Both the position numbers and the translations under genes were made by a program. A stretch of DNA of 64,000 nt from Hypholoma sublateritium FD-334 SS-4 (taxonomy: Eukaryota; Basidiomycota; Agaricomycetes; Agaricales; Strophariaceae). The stretch lies in contig KN817560.1 of the NCBI GenBank assembly GCA_000827495.1, positions 239,280 through 303,279 on the forward strand, read 5' to 3'. Position 1 is the stretch's first letter, and every line of letters begins with the position of its first letter. This document shows positions 12,022 to 24,609 of this stretch, piece by piece. The notes under the pieces are model-generated. The model did not search any database. It had not been told where the DNA came from and saw only the letters and a program-made list of their open reading frames with translations.

Positions 12022-13879
12022 CTTTCCAACATATTGAGGTACGAGAAAATAACCAACCATCTGGGCGCTCAGAAATACATCTTTTTGGAGTCACCAAAGT
12101 GAGTAGCTGAATGGTTGTAAAGTCTCCAATCTGACCTGAAAAGAGCAGGCTAGTCACTCTATCCTTGTTCGCGTTCTCGGGTTCGAACACTACTTTTATT
12201 ATCCTGCTCCGCAAGGAATTTCGGAGGACGACCTGGGGTGCTTGAAAGAATACATTAACGCAAGTAATCATCATACTTGCATGGTGGTCATCTCTCAAAA
12301 CAATGCGGTCGTGTATTAGGAATGCCTCGTTGAAATTGCCATCTCTGAGATCGAACTGGAAAGCCAATCTGTCTCTCGTGCCAGAGAGCCTCTACTATTT
12401 TTAAAGATATATTTATTCGACCACCGCCAAATGCGACGCGTGAAAGATGAGTAGTATATTCATTACCTGATCGTAGACTGTGTTGACATCCAAGCGTCGC
12501 TACAAACATTTTCTCACTTCAGGAGCTTGCGAATATCGCAATATCTTCTCATCTCCAGAATTAAGTTACGAGACTACCGTTCCTTACTTTCTGCGATTTA
12601 TGCTAGATAATGGGGTAAGCGTATCCTTTACTACGCATTTGTATCTTAATACATTGTGATATAGATTACTCCAATGTCCTGGATTCAAATCCCCGCAAAA
12701 CGATACACCCGCATAGCTTCCGAACGCGCGGTTTCATTCTGCCAACTGGAAGTGACTGTTCCGTAGGTTTTTGAAATGAATGTCGCTATTCGATATTGAC
12801 TGGGAAGCTTACTCAAAATTTATCTGTGGTAGGTTTGAGTCGCTTCTCAAATGCAAGCCTGTTGAAAACAGCGAAAAATCTGCACCATTTCGAATCCTAA
12901 GTTTCGACCTAGAATGTAACGTACGGCCGGACGGTCAATTTTCTAATGCTCAAGATCAAGAGGTTGTACAAATAGGCAACATGGTTTCCACCTACGGCAG
13001 TAAGAACTTCCATGCCAATAAAGATATAGACGATGATCTGACTCACAGCTACCTGATGTTCCTAGGTGAGGAGGAACCTTTCAGCAGAACCATTTTCACT
13101 CTTGGTTCTTGCTCAGCAATCTCCGGTTCTCAGGTGTTTTCCTTTGAAGACGAGTCGAAGATGCTCATGGCGTGGAAAAAGTTCTTTATCGAAGTAGATC
13201 CAGATATTGTCACTGGTTACAACATAACCCAATTTGACATACCCTATCTCTTGAATCGTGCACGGGCTTTAATGCTACGTGACTTTCCGTTTCTCGGAAG
13301 AATCAAAGGTGCGCCGTTGATTTGTTTACTCTCGCAGATCGTCCTGCATTCCTTCTCACTCTGGAGTCTGATTTCCGAGTCTTAGCATCCCCTCAGCGTC
13401 TTGTATTACGCCAACCTAATTTCTTGGAATGTCCGGGATATGATGGGCGTCTACTTCTTGACGTGTACCACCATATCAGGGAAAATCACCCTGGATTGGA
13501 AGGGCAAGGGGCATATAAATTGAGCGCTGTCTCTGAGCACTTCTTGAAGGACAGGAAAGAAGACATCCATTACACCGAAATACCAAGGTTACAGTCAGAA
13601 AGCGCGGACACCCGTCGCCAGCTTGCTGTGTATTGTCTCAAGGTGGATGTTTATGGAATATCGCCCATACTGTCAGCATAATTTTGAACACGCTTTCAGG
13701 ACGTTTACCTCCCTTTGCGTCTGATGAAGAAACTGAAATGCTTCGAAAGAGAAGTGAACGAGGCAAAAGACGCACATGTGCCTTACAACGCATTGAGGGT
13801 TTCCCGTTCCCTCAAAGTAATTGCCAGGCGATACCGTGATGCAATGGATCGAGAGTGCATTCTAGTGGACGCACAATGA
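12022..13879 (+). CDS. exonuclease-only copy of DNA polymerase delta
   Basis: The exons follow the N-terminal half of the Pol delta catalytic subunit: FQHIEVRENNQPSGRSEIHL, FEHYFYYPAPQGISEDDLG, SEIELESQ...FLKIYLFD, LSYETTVPYFLRFMLDNG, and MSWIQIPAKRYTRI with CQLEVTVP. The 3'-5' exonuclease follows. Exo I is FRILSFDLEC, Exo II is GYNITQFDIPYLL, and Exo III is YCLKDVYLPLRL, so the catalytic acidic residues are retained. The frame ends at DRECILVDAQ and no polymerase domain (such as SLYPSI or DTD) follows. Introns include 13311-13385 and 13644-13699. One junction (about 12450-12515) could not be kept in phase. A possible first exon lies near 11686-11800 (ESFAEVLEGMQ). The sequence is clearly diverged, so it is either a truncated paralogue or a decaying copy, not the essential POL3. 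Confidence 0.65.
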
Positions 13880-14077
13880 AGGTCCAATTGCATGCATTGT
13901 TTTCTCTAATATATATTGAATGGTTGTGAGTTGCAAGCTTTCATGCACATGTCCCAAGGGTTGTCCTGAAAACTTCTAATTCTTTGACCTAGATCTTATT
14001 ATTTGGCATCTATGTTGAGCGCTACAGATTATACCTCAACTACACACATATAAAGTAATGTAATTCGTGATTTCTGC

Positions 14078-15361
14078 TCATAGCCTCGCAGATCGCCCAT
14101 TTCCATTCTTCTCGTTGAGCTCCATGGGTACTATCAATGCCATTTGTGTCGCAATGGCGATGCAAAACTGGTCATCCCGCCAATCACCTGCTGGTACTCC
14201 TTCCCCGATGTTCGAAGGAGCGGTCCATATTTCGCAATATGTATCGTGGCGGCCTTGAGGAGGTGTTACAAATGTTCCACGGGAATAGATGCCGACAGTG
14301 CGTCCCGAATGCCTAGATGAAGGGGGTGGTATCTTGTTTAGGAATTCAATCGATAAAGTCATCGTTGGATACCAACTAAATGGGGGAGAATGACCTGAAT
14401 ACCATCATGTGAATTGAGCAATGAAGGAGGTGGAAATACCTGGTTTTCAAACCTGGGCGTTCGTTTTTCGGGAGTAGACTTGGACTATTTGTAAAAACAT
14501 CTCCCAAGAATGCTAATGACGACGTTGTAATTCTTTCATCGTCACTGGTGAATTCAAACCAAGTGCCCCATTCGAGGCCACCACCCCCAACAGTAGTGGA
14601 TTTCGTGCGGTTCGGATGATCGATACCGTTCTTTGCCAGAATTTCCTCTTCCTTTGTCCACTTAACTCGTGGGTGGAATTTGAAAATGTGCGGGAGAGGA
14701 ACAGAGACGGCTTGTGAAGGGTGAGTGTACAGAGGGTGCCTGCGTGCAAATGCTGATGGCGGATTCAAGTTGAGATTTAATGTGTCCTTGGGATATGCTC
14801 CGTTGACACCGAAGATGACATGGGACATTATTTTGACAACACCCTGTATAACGAGTAAGCAAATTAGGAAGTGCCAGTGGTTGTCCAGGGATGTGTAGGG
14901 CTACGTACATCCTGGATGAGATCCGCTGTGACGTTGGTAAAACCGGACCCAATCTTTACAGTTCGTATAGATATTGTGAATTCTGCGGTGTAAGTCGTCC
15001 TTAGGAAGTGCGCAGTGGCATGCAAGGCATCCATGTGAGGGGTACAGGCTTGGTATTGAATACAGGCTTCCAATATCAACCCAAGTACATATCCTTTGAC
15101 GGTGGTTGAGTAAGAAACATCAATGCCGTAGTCAGTCAGACTCGGCCAGCATGACACACCTCCATTTGCAACACTGTTTATCGCGCGAAGGACACTACTT
15201 AGTACTGTGAATTGTGGTTAAGGGGGTGGTACAGACCTACCGATCGTCCACTCGGGATCAACCACTCCTGTATAAAGCGTGGTTTCACTTACAATGGGGG
15301 GTAAGAGCGTGGAATCGAAGGTGGCAGGCTGGACTGCGATAGCTTTACACATTGGCGCCAT
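14078..15361 (-). CDS. acyl-CoA thioesterase-like protein
   Basis: Five exons (15361-15241, 15204-15160, 15093-14909, 14843-14440, 14375-14078) give about 350 aa. The N-terminal hotdog half has VVDPEWTI, NGGYVLGLILEACI, HATAHFLRTTYTAEF and GSGFTNVTADLIQDG. A linker (FARRHPLYTHPSQA) leads to the second half, with LEWGTWFEF, YPTMTLSIEFLNKIPPP, GIYSRGTFVTPPQGRH and WTAPSNIGEG...CIATQMALI. This is the double-hotdog thioesterase-like architecture of fungal proteins. They are thought to hydrolyse acyl-CoA thioesters, but the substrate is unknown. The first intron would be only 36 nt and is the least certain part; splicing NGG to YVLG at the second intron restores the conserved motif. Confidence 0.85.
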
Positions 15362-15747
15362 ACTTATTGCTGTCAGGGTGAATGGGGGGGGTTCGAAGCC
15401 TCGAGGATGCTGTGAAAAGAGAGAAGGAATCAAAAGAGACCTGACATGCGCCGTCTACCTGAAAGGGGAGAAATTTTCAAACGGGTGTGCCGCAGTATAC
15501 AGGACAAGTTCTTTGGGCTAAAATGTTGATCAGAAGTGGTTGTGAGCAGGGCGGGCCGAGCACGTTTGATGGTGTTCGGCAACCTCCGAGCCGGTGGGCG
15601 TTGTCAACTAAGTTGGCCGTCATATTCTAGTACAGGCCACACTGCAACTATACTCACTATTCTCCATGCTTTGATTTCTGTTCCCTTTATCTTTATTTCA
15701 CTGCAATTCTATTGGGCGCCTTTCTGTAAGCTACAGCTCTTGGACTG

Positions 15748-17261
15748 ATGGCGCCGCATCGGTCTCCTGGTCCCCTTCTCTCTTTTTCCGAGCGAGAGAT
15801 ACTTTCCGCGGAATCCACTATCGTTTTCCACCCACAAACTTTATCTAACGATGTTGATACCCCCCATAAACCGTGGTACCACTACTTGCCACTTTGCGGT
15901 AAGGCAGTCATTTACTTTCAAGTCCTTCATTCGCTAAACTATCAATTGGCGCCAGCTACCGTATTTCTGATCCTCGCACCCCACCCGTCTTGGCTTTATG
16001 TCCTAGTAGACTTCCACTTACAAACCCTCCATCAACCCGCCTTCTTCGTTGCCCACCTAATAATCACATATACCCTCACATTTATGGCATTCTCATCTCT
16101 TATCGTCATTCTGGCCCGCGATCCAGGGCCAGCAAATCCGCCCCCATCGCGTCTTGAAGGGGCTGAAGGAGAAGGAGAAGAAATTGGCCTTACGGAAGCC
16201 TTAATGCCTGACCGCGATTTCTCTTCTCCAGAGAAGTGGTGCCGAAAGTGTTGGGTGGGTATATATGGCTCATTCTTTCCGATGGCTACTAACTTCTTCA
16301 TGAAGGCACCGAGATCAGAACGAACTCATCACTGCTCAATTTGTAACAGATGTGTTATGAAAATGGGTTCGTATCTGCCTCTAGAGGTCAATGTGTAAAG
16401 TAGATTAATTTATTGCAGATCATCATTGCCCGTGGGTCGGGGCAAAATGTATCGTTAGTCTAATTTCTCTTTATTTCACTGTTTTCTTGAACTCATCAAG
16501 TACAGGGTCATCGCACATACCCGGCTTTCGTACATTTCCTCTGTTGTGTAACTTTCCTGGCCATATATATTGCTGTTGTGGCAAGTAACGCCCTATGGTT
16601 CGCCTTCCAAAACCCTTTCGCCGTGGTAAGTTTTCTCGCTTGCCTTACTCCTGTTTTTCATATAATCTATGGGCGTATACTCATATACTGCAGCACGAAT
16701 TTATACCTGTACATGAACTCGGACTCGCATTTACCGGAGGCATTTTCGCCCTCACGGTCGGATCTTTCGCTGTCTATCACCTATACTTAATATCGTACGA
16801 ATGTTTCCTCTTTCTCTCTATCAACGTAATTGAAATGTACCTCCATTTCCCAGTACAAATCAGACTACTCTGGAAAATATAGCGCCATTCATGCTACTAC
16901 GACATCTGCCACCTTTGCCTCGCGATGGCCATTCCCTTTCTGATCCTCCCTTAGAAGCAGAGCTTTCTCCTGTCCAAAGACGTATCGTGCGTGATGCACA
17001 TGGTCAAATCTTCATATACGATGTTGGTTGGAAAAGGAATTGGGTACAAGTTTTCGGTTGGAACAGAAAACTTGGCTGGTTTACTCGACTCTGGTATGGG
17101 GGAGCTTGGTGAGTCCTTTATATGGTCAGTTTAATGCACTGCGAAGACATCATCTCCTTTGCAGCCTGGGTGACGGAAAGTCATTCCCACGGAACCCTCG
17201 GTCAGAAGAGATGCTGGCTAAGCTTGCCAACGACCTTGTTAAATTCGATTCAGATCGCTGA
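15748..17261 (+). CDS. DHHC-type palmitoyltransferase
   Basis: Seven exons (15748-16254, 16306-16366, 16419-16453, 16506-16625, 16694-16794, 16854-17108, 17165-17261) encode about 391 aa. Two N-terminal membrane segments (near FQVLHSLNYQLAPATVFLIL and LIITYTLTFMAFSSLIVILA) precede the Cys-rich domain: KWCRKCW, RSERTHHCSICNRCVMKM, then DHHCPWVGAKCIGHRTYPAF. DHHC is split over an exon junction. Two more TM segments follow, and then the TTxE-like NQTTLENIAP and a cytosolic tail. The enzyme should attach palmitate to protein cysteines at endomembranes; substrates cannot be told from sequence. It starts head to head with the thioesterase gene, 386 bp away. Confidence 0.93.
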
Positions 17262-18331
17262 TGATATTCACGGCGCACAGGCCCTTGCTTAACTTACAGG
17301 TGTATCCTTATATTATATCTCCCGATTACCGAACTCTTGTTGATACTTCTTTTTGCACCTCATTGCGCACAATAATATTGGGTGAGCCTCGCTCATTTCT
17401 CATGAAATTACCCATACCAATGATCATGTTTGATTTTTCCATAGAACCGATCGCGTTAACTGAATCAATGGATTTTTTACTTTCGCATACTTACGGCCTA
17501 GCTGAGTGTTCAATCCGGACTCAGTACCGCCTGTTCTCCTCCATTTCCTCCGAGCGTGTCCTTGGTTTTGTAATGTCGTTGATCCCAACAACACTGTTCT
17601 GCTCGTTTGTTGGTCCGAGCGCTTGACTTAGCCTCCGGATCGCCTATGTGTGTGTGTGTTCCTTTATAACTCTGGACCGGAAGTCGGGACTTTACACCTA
17701 TATTGAAAGCTTATTTTCCCAAGAGTGGCTTCAGGTGAAAATAGGACCCTTCTTTTCATAGCGTGGAGAAGTTCTCAGCTAAAAGGCAAATTCACAAAGC
17801 CTCAGCCGGGACTTTGGGAACGACACGTTGTGATTGTCCTGATTGCCGAAACACCTAGAGCGACAATCCGAAGTCCACACGAGGATGGGTGAGATGGGTA
17901 GGTAGGCTGGTCTACCAATTCAGGTATGCAATTTTGCCTATGTACTTCTGCTGAAATATGGTTTACCTCCATTTGAAAATTTGCTCTTGTCAGGTACCGA
18001 CGGTGGTTATAATTTAAACGCGACATGTCCGTTCAGACACTGACAACCGTCGGATATGTGGGGTATCTTCGTCCAATTTTTCCAGATACTCGAAAGTCTC
18101 ATGCGTTCGAAATTCAAAACATTCAGACCCCAAAAGACCCCAAAGTTAACGACCAAAGGTATAACGAGGTTCTGATGACGTCATCCAGCCCGCGTATTGT
18201 TTTTGGCCTCCATCCCCGTTTCCCAAACCCGTTCAGCGATCATATAAAACCGGGCGTACAAAAGGAGGCATTCCATTGCACGTTGATATTCAAATTGCAA
18301 CCTTCGTTTCGCCTTTCTTCTCCTGACCACC
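17262..18331. other. intergenic upstream of Egt1
   Basis: No gene was recognised. A short TG repeat lies near 17647-17660. The 3' end should hold the Egt1 promoter: a TATA-like box and a pyrimidine-rich leader just before the ATG. Confidence 0.4.
18243..18248 (+). promoter_or_regulatory. TATA-like box of Egt1 gene
   Basis: TATAAA lies 84 bp upstream of the Egt1 start codon and is followed by a CT-rich leader. Placement is typical of a regulated fungal promoter, but this is a short motif. Confidence 0.35.
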
Positions 18332-21300
18332 ATGCCCGCCGAAATCATAGACATCCACTCCCGTTCGACCGATGGGTTTCTCATGTCCGATATCGCCCAA
18401 CAAATTTTTGACGGTCTCTCTAAGCCTTCGGGGCACAAGCAGCTCCCGACGATGCTTCTCTATGATGAGTGCGGCCTGAAGCTCTACGATGATATTACTA
18501 TGGACGCTCCAGAATATTACTTATTCGCCGCCGAGGAGGAAATTCTGAAGACCAACACAGACGATATCGTCAGAGCTATGCACATAAACACGGGAATAAG
18601 CTCAGACGAAGTCATCCTCGAGCTTGGCGCGGGGTAAGTTATCTCCTGCTATGGGGCACCGATTTTACCGTTTAGGGTTGTCCATTATCGGCCCCTTTAT
18701 ATCTTCGATCATGCACGTTAACACAGCAATTAATTTATGCAGGGCCTTGCGCAAGACATCGCACATTCTCCTCGGTCTTTCACGTCTAGTAGAGAAATCG
18801 AAGTCCTGTGGACCTATTACCTACTACGCCCTCGACCTCGAGCAGCGTGAGCTCGAACGCACCCTTGCTGAAATAGCGAGGTCAGACCTCGGTGACAAAT
18901 TAGCTGGTAAAGTCGAGACGAAAGGTCTATGGGGCACGTACGACGACGGACTAAAATTCATCCAAGACGGCGGACTGCTTACCCATAATATCACTTCAAT
19001 CCTGGCTTCAGCCGGAGAGCACAAATATACGCCCATGATCGACATGACCCCACCCCTCTCTCCCGTTTCGCTCTCGAGCAATGCCTCATCGCCGCCATAC
19101 TCGGACTCATCAGCATTCTCTACCCCTGAAGGCTCACAATCACCGTTGCATATCATGTTCTTGGGATCTTCGATAGGAAACTTTTCTAGGGAAGAAGGGG
19201 CCCTTTTTCTCCGATCCTTGCCACTGCGACCTGGAAGTGGCGATACGCTTCTTATGGGTCTCGACCACGACAACGAGAAGGCAGTTATCGAGGACGCATA
19301 CAACGATCCGAAGGGCCACACCAAACGATTTATTTTGAATGGTCTACGGCACGCTGGTAGGGCTTTGGGCGACGAAAATCTTGTCGATGAAAATGATTGG
19401 GATTACGTGAATGTTTATAACGTGGTATGTATTTTTTTGTGTCTACTGTGTTTCATCCTATAATCTAATCTCGTCGTTTATTCCGAAGCCAGAGCGTGAG
19501 TCCGATGTTTGACATATCCAGGTAATAAATCATAATGTCACCGAACGGTTGTTTCGTGACTATTTTAGGTCGTCATGAGGCATTCCTCAAGTCTAAATAC
19601 TTGCAGATGCTCCGTGAGCCGAGGGCCGGGAAAGAGTTCACTTTCTCGAAGGATGAACTGATAAAGATTGAGCAGTCTTTGAAGGTCTGTTGTCTCGCTG
19701 TACTCGCGTAGTACTCAATTTTTCTGATTTCGAAACGATTGTAGTTTTCAGAGGAAGACATGTACAGCATGTTCGTCAAGGCTAACCTTCGGCCTATCCA
19801 GCGCTGGCTCGACAAAAAATCACAATACTCGTTATGGCTCCTCGAACGACCTCCATTTCTCTTCCCACTCCTTTCGTCCCCCAGCCAGAATGATCCGTCC
19901 GTCCGAACGACTTCCAAAACTCCATTCGGTGTCCCTTCTCGGGTGGAATGGTACGACCTGTGGGCTTCATGGGACTTCATAACAAGAAACATGATTCCCC
20001 ATTCTATGCTCTTCCAAAAACCGATAGACCTTCGCCATATCTGCCTTTTTTACTTGGGCCATATTCCGACCTTTTTGGATATCCACTTATCTAATATCCT
20101 CCAAGAGCCGAACACTGAGCCTCAGGAATTTAAGGTGAGAATTTTTGTCAGCTGTAATCTCGATTCTAATGAAAATATTTTCGCAGCACATTTTTGAAGT
20201 AAGCATTCCCTTCACTTTGCTTCTCTATAATTGATGTCGATCCCACCTAGCGTGGCATCGATCCCAACGTGGACGATCCTTCTCAATGCCATGTAGGTTT
20301 TCATAGATCAACGAATCATCGTCAGTCGCCTCACTAATTTTGTGCTTCCAGACTCACTCAGAGGTACCGCTCAAGGATGAAGATTGGCCAAGTCACAGAA
20401 GCGTCCTCGAATTTCAAGACAAAGTGCGCGCTAGATTAATGCGACTTTACGACGACATCGATGCCGGCAGAATCACTCTAACTCACAAAATTGGAAGAGT
20501 TCTGTTTATCACTTTGGAACACGAGGCTATGCACGCTGAAACTTTGCTCTATATGCTTCTTCAGCGTGCGGGGTCTGGGACAATCCCTCCTCCCGGCTTT
20601 AGGACGCCAAACTGGCCTTCTCTGGCGATTGCATGGAACGAGACTGCGTACCCTGAAACTGATACGGTCACATTAGGGCCTGCTACTGTGGTTCTCGGCC
20701 ACGATGATAACGAAGACTGGGATGCAACACCCAAAGACGACATTGAATCTCACGAATTTGGATGGGACAACGAACATCCCAGACGCGCGGTCCATATTCG
20801 CGAATTTAGGATCGAATGGAGACCGGTGACGAACGGGGAGTTCTATCGATACTACAATGGCGTTGGAAGAAACCAAGTACGACTACCAGCCAGCTGGGTG
20901 GAAGACGACGAAGGAATAAAGGTACATCTGCCTTCTGACCGTTTGAGAGTACCGGCATCTGAGTCGTTACAATTTACACAAATAGGTGCGAACACTGTAT
21001 GGGCCAGTTTCGATGGACGTTGCCCAAGACTGGCCGGTTATCGCACCGTATGACATTCTGTCGACCTATGCCACCGTGAAAGGAGGCCGCCTTCCCACAG
21101 AAGCGGAACTATCCTTGTTCTACAAAAACTTCGAATCAGGGTATGAAGGCGGTGCTAATGTTGGATTCAGAAATTGGCACCCTGTTCCGTCAGTTCAGAT
21201 ATGACGGGGCCATGTTCACTGACTCATCTATTGACACAGCGCTACGACGGGAAGCAAGCGTAACAGTGGGAAAGGAAGTAATGGGGGGGTCTGGGAATGG

Positions 21301-21632
21301 ACTTCGACCGTGTTCGAGAGCGTCGAAGGATTCGAGCCCTCTAAATTATATCCAGGGTATGTCGTTTTCGCTCTCACACACACCAGACATAATTTTAAAG
21401 TTTACATCTTTACTTCGTTAGTTACTCCATGGATTTCTTTGATGGGAAACATCATGTCGTGGTAAGCTTTTTACAACGTTTATGTTTCCGCCATGTTAAT
21501 CTCGTACATTCGCAGTTGGGCGGATCATACGCAACTATCCCTCGGATCGCTGAAAGGAAGAGCTTCAGAAATTGGTACCAGAGAAACTACCCCTATGCAT
21601 GGGCTGGTGCCCGCATCGTTTATGATGTTTGA
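18332..21632 (+). CDS. EGT1: ergothioneine biosynthesis protein Egt1
   Basis: Twelve exons give about 865 aa: 18332-18633, 18743-19424, 19489-19495, 19569-19684, 19745-20134, 20187-20198, 20251-20292, 20352-20921, 20986-21188, 21240-21356, 21422-21461 and 21516-21632. The N-terminal half is an EgtD-type histidine N-methyltransferase (LLYDECGLKLYDDIT, EYYLFAAEEEIL, VILELGAG, FLGSSIGNFSREEG). The C-terminal half is the DinB-FGE sulfoxide synthase. It has the iron site LEHEAMHAETLLYML, then WRPVTNGEFYRYY, GGRLPTEAEL, GGVWEWTS and LGGSYAT. It converts histidine to hercynine and then adds cysteine sulfur on the way to ergothioneine, a cytosolic antioxidant. Two exons are tiny (7 and 12 nt), but both keep phase. 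Confidence 0.93.
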
Positions 21633-21802
21633 ACGGTATTTTTCCCACCAGTATTCGGGGTTGCATTTGGTGTCGCAGACTTGCAAATCATTGGCCGATT
21701 TGTTTGCCCATGGACCTTTACCAATGTAGCGCATCAGGTTGCGTCTATATAGACTGTATATGCCATTATCATGTTGTATCTTTACACTTGGTATATCCTT
21801 CG

Positions 21803-23234
21803 CTAGATTACTTGTAAGAAATCCGACGTTTCTTCGCCTTCTTGGATTTTGATGATAGGAATTGCTACACTCTTTCTGTTGTTTATTTCGCCTCGTTGTT
21901 GCGTTTCATACAGGTATTTCTGGGCATATTGCAGGCTGAGACGTCGCTCACTCAATGATGCCTGGCTCCCAATCCAAACAAAAATTGCAGGGCGGGGAGA
22001 AGTGGAGGCATCCAGCAGGAAGGCATCATCAGACCGAAAAGATTCCTTGAAGGAGATTAATTCCACCGGTGCGAAAGTAAGCATTCCGGTAGCATCGGAT
22101 ATGCGGCAGAGGACCGGACGGGAGTCAGAGGTATGGCGGGTCGAAGTGTCGACCTTGCCGAGGGAGACGTTTTCTCCAAATTCAGAAAAGAATTTGTGCA
22201 CGCCTGAACCGCCTTCGTCTGCGAGAAAATGGAGATATGCCTTGAGTAAGGTCGCGCCGGGGGAGAGAAAATTTATCACTCACCGAATACAGTGAGGCTG
22301 CTCTGATTTTGCCGCTCGTTTATTAGGCGTTGAACAAATTCTGCGGCGTGGAATCTCTCTTGGCCTGTGCTGGCTTTGGTATTGAGCTGGAATATCTCCG
22401 CGCCTTTGTCGAGTACGTAGACGTTTCCTTCAACAAGGCTCTCTGCGGTGGCAGGAACCTCGCGGACTACTAGGTGGGAGCCACCGCCGCCGGGGTTTCT
22501 TGAAAAGTTGAAGCGATAGAGTTTGCGAATATTCAGCGGAAGGGGGTCCGATATGTGGTGGAACCCAGTCGACACCCCACCCTGGAGGCAGACAAAGTGA
22601 GCGAAGTAGGATATGAATTGATCGCTTTCGTAGCCTTGTACTTCGCGCGTCTGCACTGGCTTCCCGTGGAGAACTTGAAATGAAGGGTAAGCGACCAATA
22701 TCATTCAGATTACCTTCACCCACAATCGTCGAACTCCACGGCCTTGTATGCCGCTGTGCCAGCCTCATCTTGGGTGGTATTTTGGCCGAGCCAGAAGTGG
22801 AGATTATAAGAGAACGATTCTGCTTCGGGAGTTCGTTTGTATGTCTGGTATCGGAGGCCAAGTATTGAGAACTTATTCGCAGGGGTCCAATAGAGCAACA
22901 CGTACATGCAAGACGATGTACGAATCGCCGTCGTAGAATGAGCCATGCTTATCCTTTGGCCATAGAACGACGCGGAATTTCTCGATGCGCCAGATTTGGA
23001 GACCTATTTCTGCTCCTGCATATTCCCATGCAGACTCATGTTCTCCAGAAGTCTCCCTGACGTGTTTTTCAAGCTTAATTGCGCAGAAAATTAGGTCAGT
23101 CATGGGTTGCGCAGCACGCTGCGCGCAACTTGAAGAATGTTCAACGGAGATGGTGCGGGACTGACATCTGAGCCAAGGAGGGCGATGTTCGAATCCTCGA
23201 TGTCATAATTGGTTTCTTTAGTTGAATGTGCCAT
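21803..23234 (-). CDS. gelsolin/severin-family actin-binding protein
   Basis: Five exons (23234-23166, 23073-22906, 22844-22724, 22673-22284, 22218-21803) encode about 387 aa. After [20 protein letters not shown] come three gelsolin repeats. G1 has [38 protein letters not shown] and REVQGYES. G2 has KLYRFNF and [17 protein letters not shown]3 has [19 protein letters not shown] and [14 protein letters not shown] three-repeat protein of this size is typical of severin/fragmin-like fungal gelsolins, which cap or sever actin filaments in a calcium-dependent way. The gene is convergent with Egt1 and shares a 211 bp divergent promoter region with the Eaf7 gene. Confidence 0.93.
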
Positions 23235-23445
23235 ATTCTGGGAGTTTGACGCGTGTATTGGAGGAGTCAACAAGAAACATGAGCAAGTGCTGCCGCGGTT
23301 AGGGGCTTCGCCTAGATCTATAAATGGCAATGGTAATGGCGTGCAAGCAATATTTACTACCGAAGAATATGCCAAACAAGACGTGCGCTGGCCGACGAAG
23401 TAGACGCCGCCGAAGCATTCATTTCCCGACTTTTCTATACCCAGA

Positions 23446-24391
23446 ATGACGGTCGCAATGCCCGGCGAATGGAACGACGAGCATGCATTTCTTGATTCCG
23501 TCGAAGGAGAAATCTCTTTCTTTCGCTCGATCATGCGCGCAAGGCCTATTGGTATGCACCGCTACTTCCACATCCTAGCCATTCGAAGCGCCATCCAGAA
23601 GGACACCGGGCGCGCGGTGCACATTGACACATTGTGGGAGAAATTGCGCAAGTGCTACGATCTCGACGCGCTGGATGCTATCGTGCGTGGGCCACTGAAT
23701 CCGGCGCGCTGTCTACTTCACTCATTCATCCATTGTAGGACATCGAGGCTGAGGGTTACCACTCGCCGCGCTCGAACTCGTCGCCCGTATCCATCCGCTC
23801 GCCGTCGCCGTCCGAGAATCTCTCGCGGCACCCGTTCTTCCGCGAGGAGTTCAGTCTGCCATATGACGAGTTCGAGCCCATCATCGCGCAGCGGCGCATG
23901 CGGGCGACCCCGTCGCTGCCTTCTTCCCCCGCGTCGTCCCCCGCGCCCGCACCACCGCCTATCGCAGCGCCCAGCCCGCGCCCGGTGGCGTCGACGTCGA
24001 GCAAGCGCGGCGTGGGGCGCAAACGCGGGAAGAACACACGCAGCAAACTCAACCTCGCCGGGCTCGTTGGTGGAGACAGCGACAGCAGCGCGCTGACGCA
24101 GGAGAGCGGCGACGAGGGTGCAGTGGCGGAGACGCCGCGCGAAAGCGTAGTAACCGGGACCGACGGTGGTACGGAATATGCCGAGGACGAGGATACGGAG
24201 ATGCGCGAGCCGTCACCAGGTGGCCATCTTTCTTTGTCGCTAAGCGTGTTCATGACGCTAACCATATGCACCCAGCTCGAGAGGAGTCTCCGCGCCCTGC
24301 ACGGGGCAGGCCTCCAAAGGCCGGACGAAGGGGGCGGGGTGGGTCGACGCGAGGTACGACTACGCGGGGAACCAAAAAGAAGAAGCGATAG
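23446..24391 (+). CDS. EAF7: Eaf7/MRGBP-like NuA4 subunit
   Basis: Three exons (23446-23682, 23739-24219, 24276-24391) give about 277 aa. The N-terminal CT20/Eaf7 domain is clear: SVEGEISFFRSIMRARPIGM, HRYFHILAIRSAIQKDTG, IDTLWEKLRKCYDLDALD, continuing after the intron into DIEAEGY and HPFFREEFSLPYDEFE. Eaf7 belongs to the NuA4 histone acetyltransferase complex in the nucleus. The rest is Pro/Ser-rich and acidic. The last exon encodes a basic tail with AT-hook-like RGRPPKAGRRGRGG, ending TKKKKR, so a nuclear, DNA-contacting tail is likely. An in-frame Met (MPGEW) five codons downstream is an alternative start. Confidence 0.88.
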
Positions 24392-24609
24392 TCATCCCTG
24401 TAATTTATTGTATTCTTTTCTTGCTGATCATTTAGATTTTGTCCATCTCACGTGAAATATGATTCTCAATGGGCAGACGGCGGCGGCGGCGTGCACGGGA
24501 GGGAGTGGATTTCAGTCGAAGAATGCAATAAATTAATCCATATAGGTGATGTTACAGGGTATAATGCTTGGACATAAACGAAGGCGAGAAAGGTGCGAAA
24601 AATTGGAGG

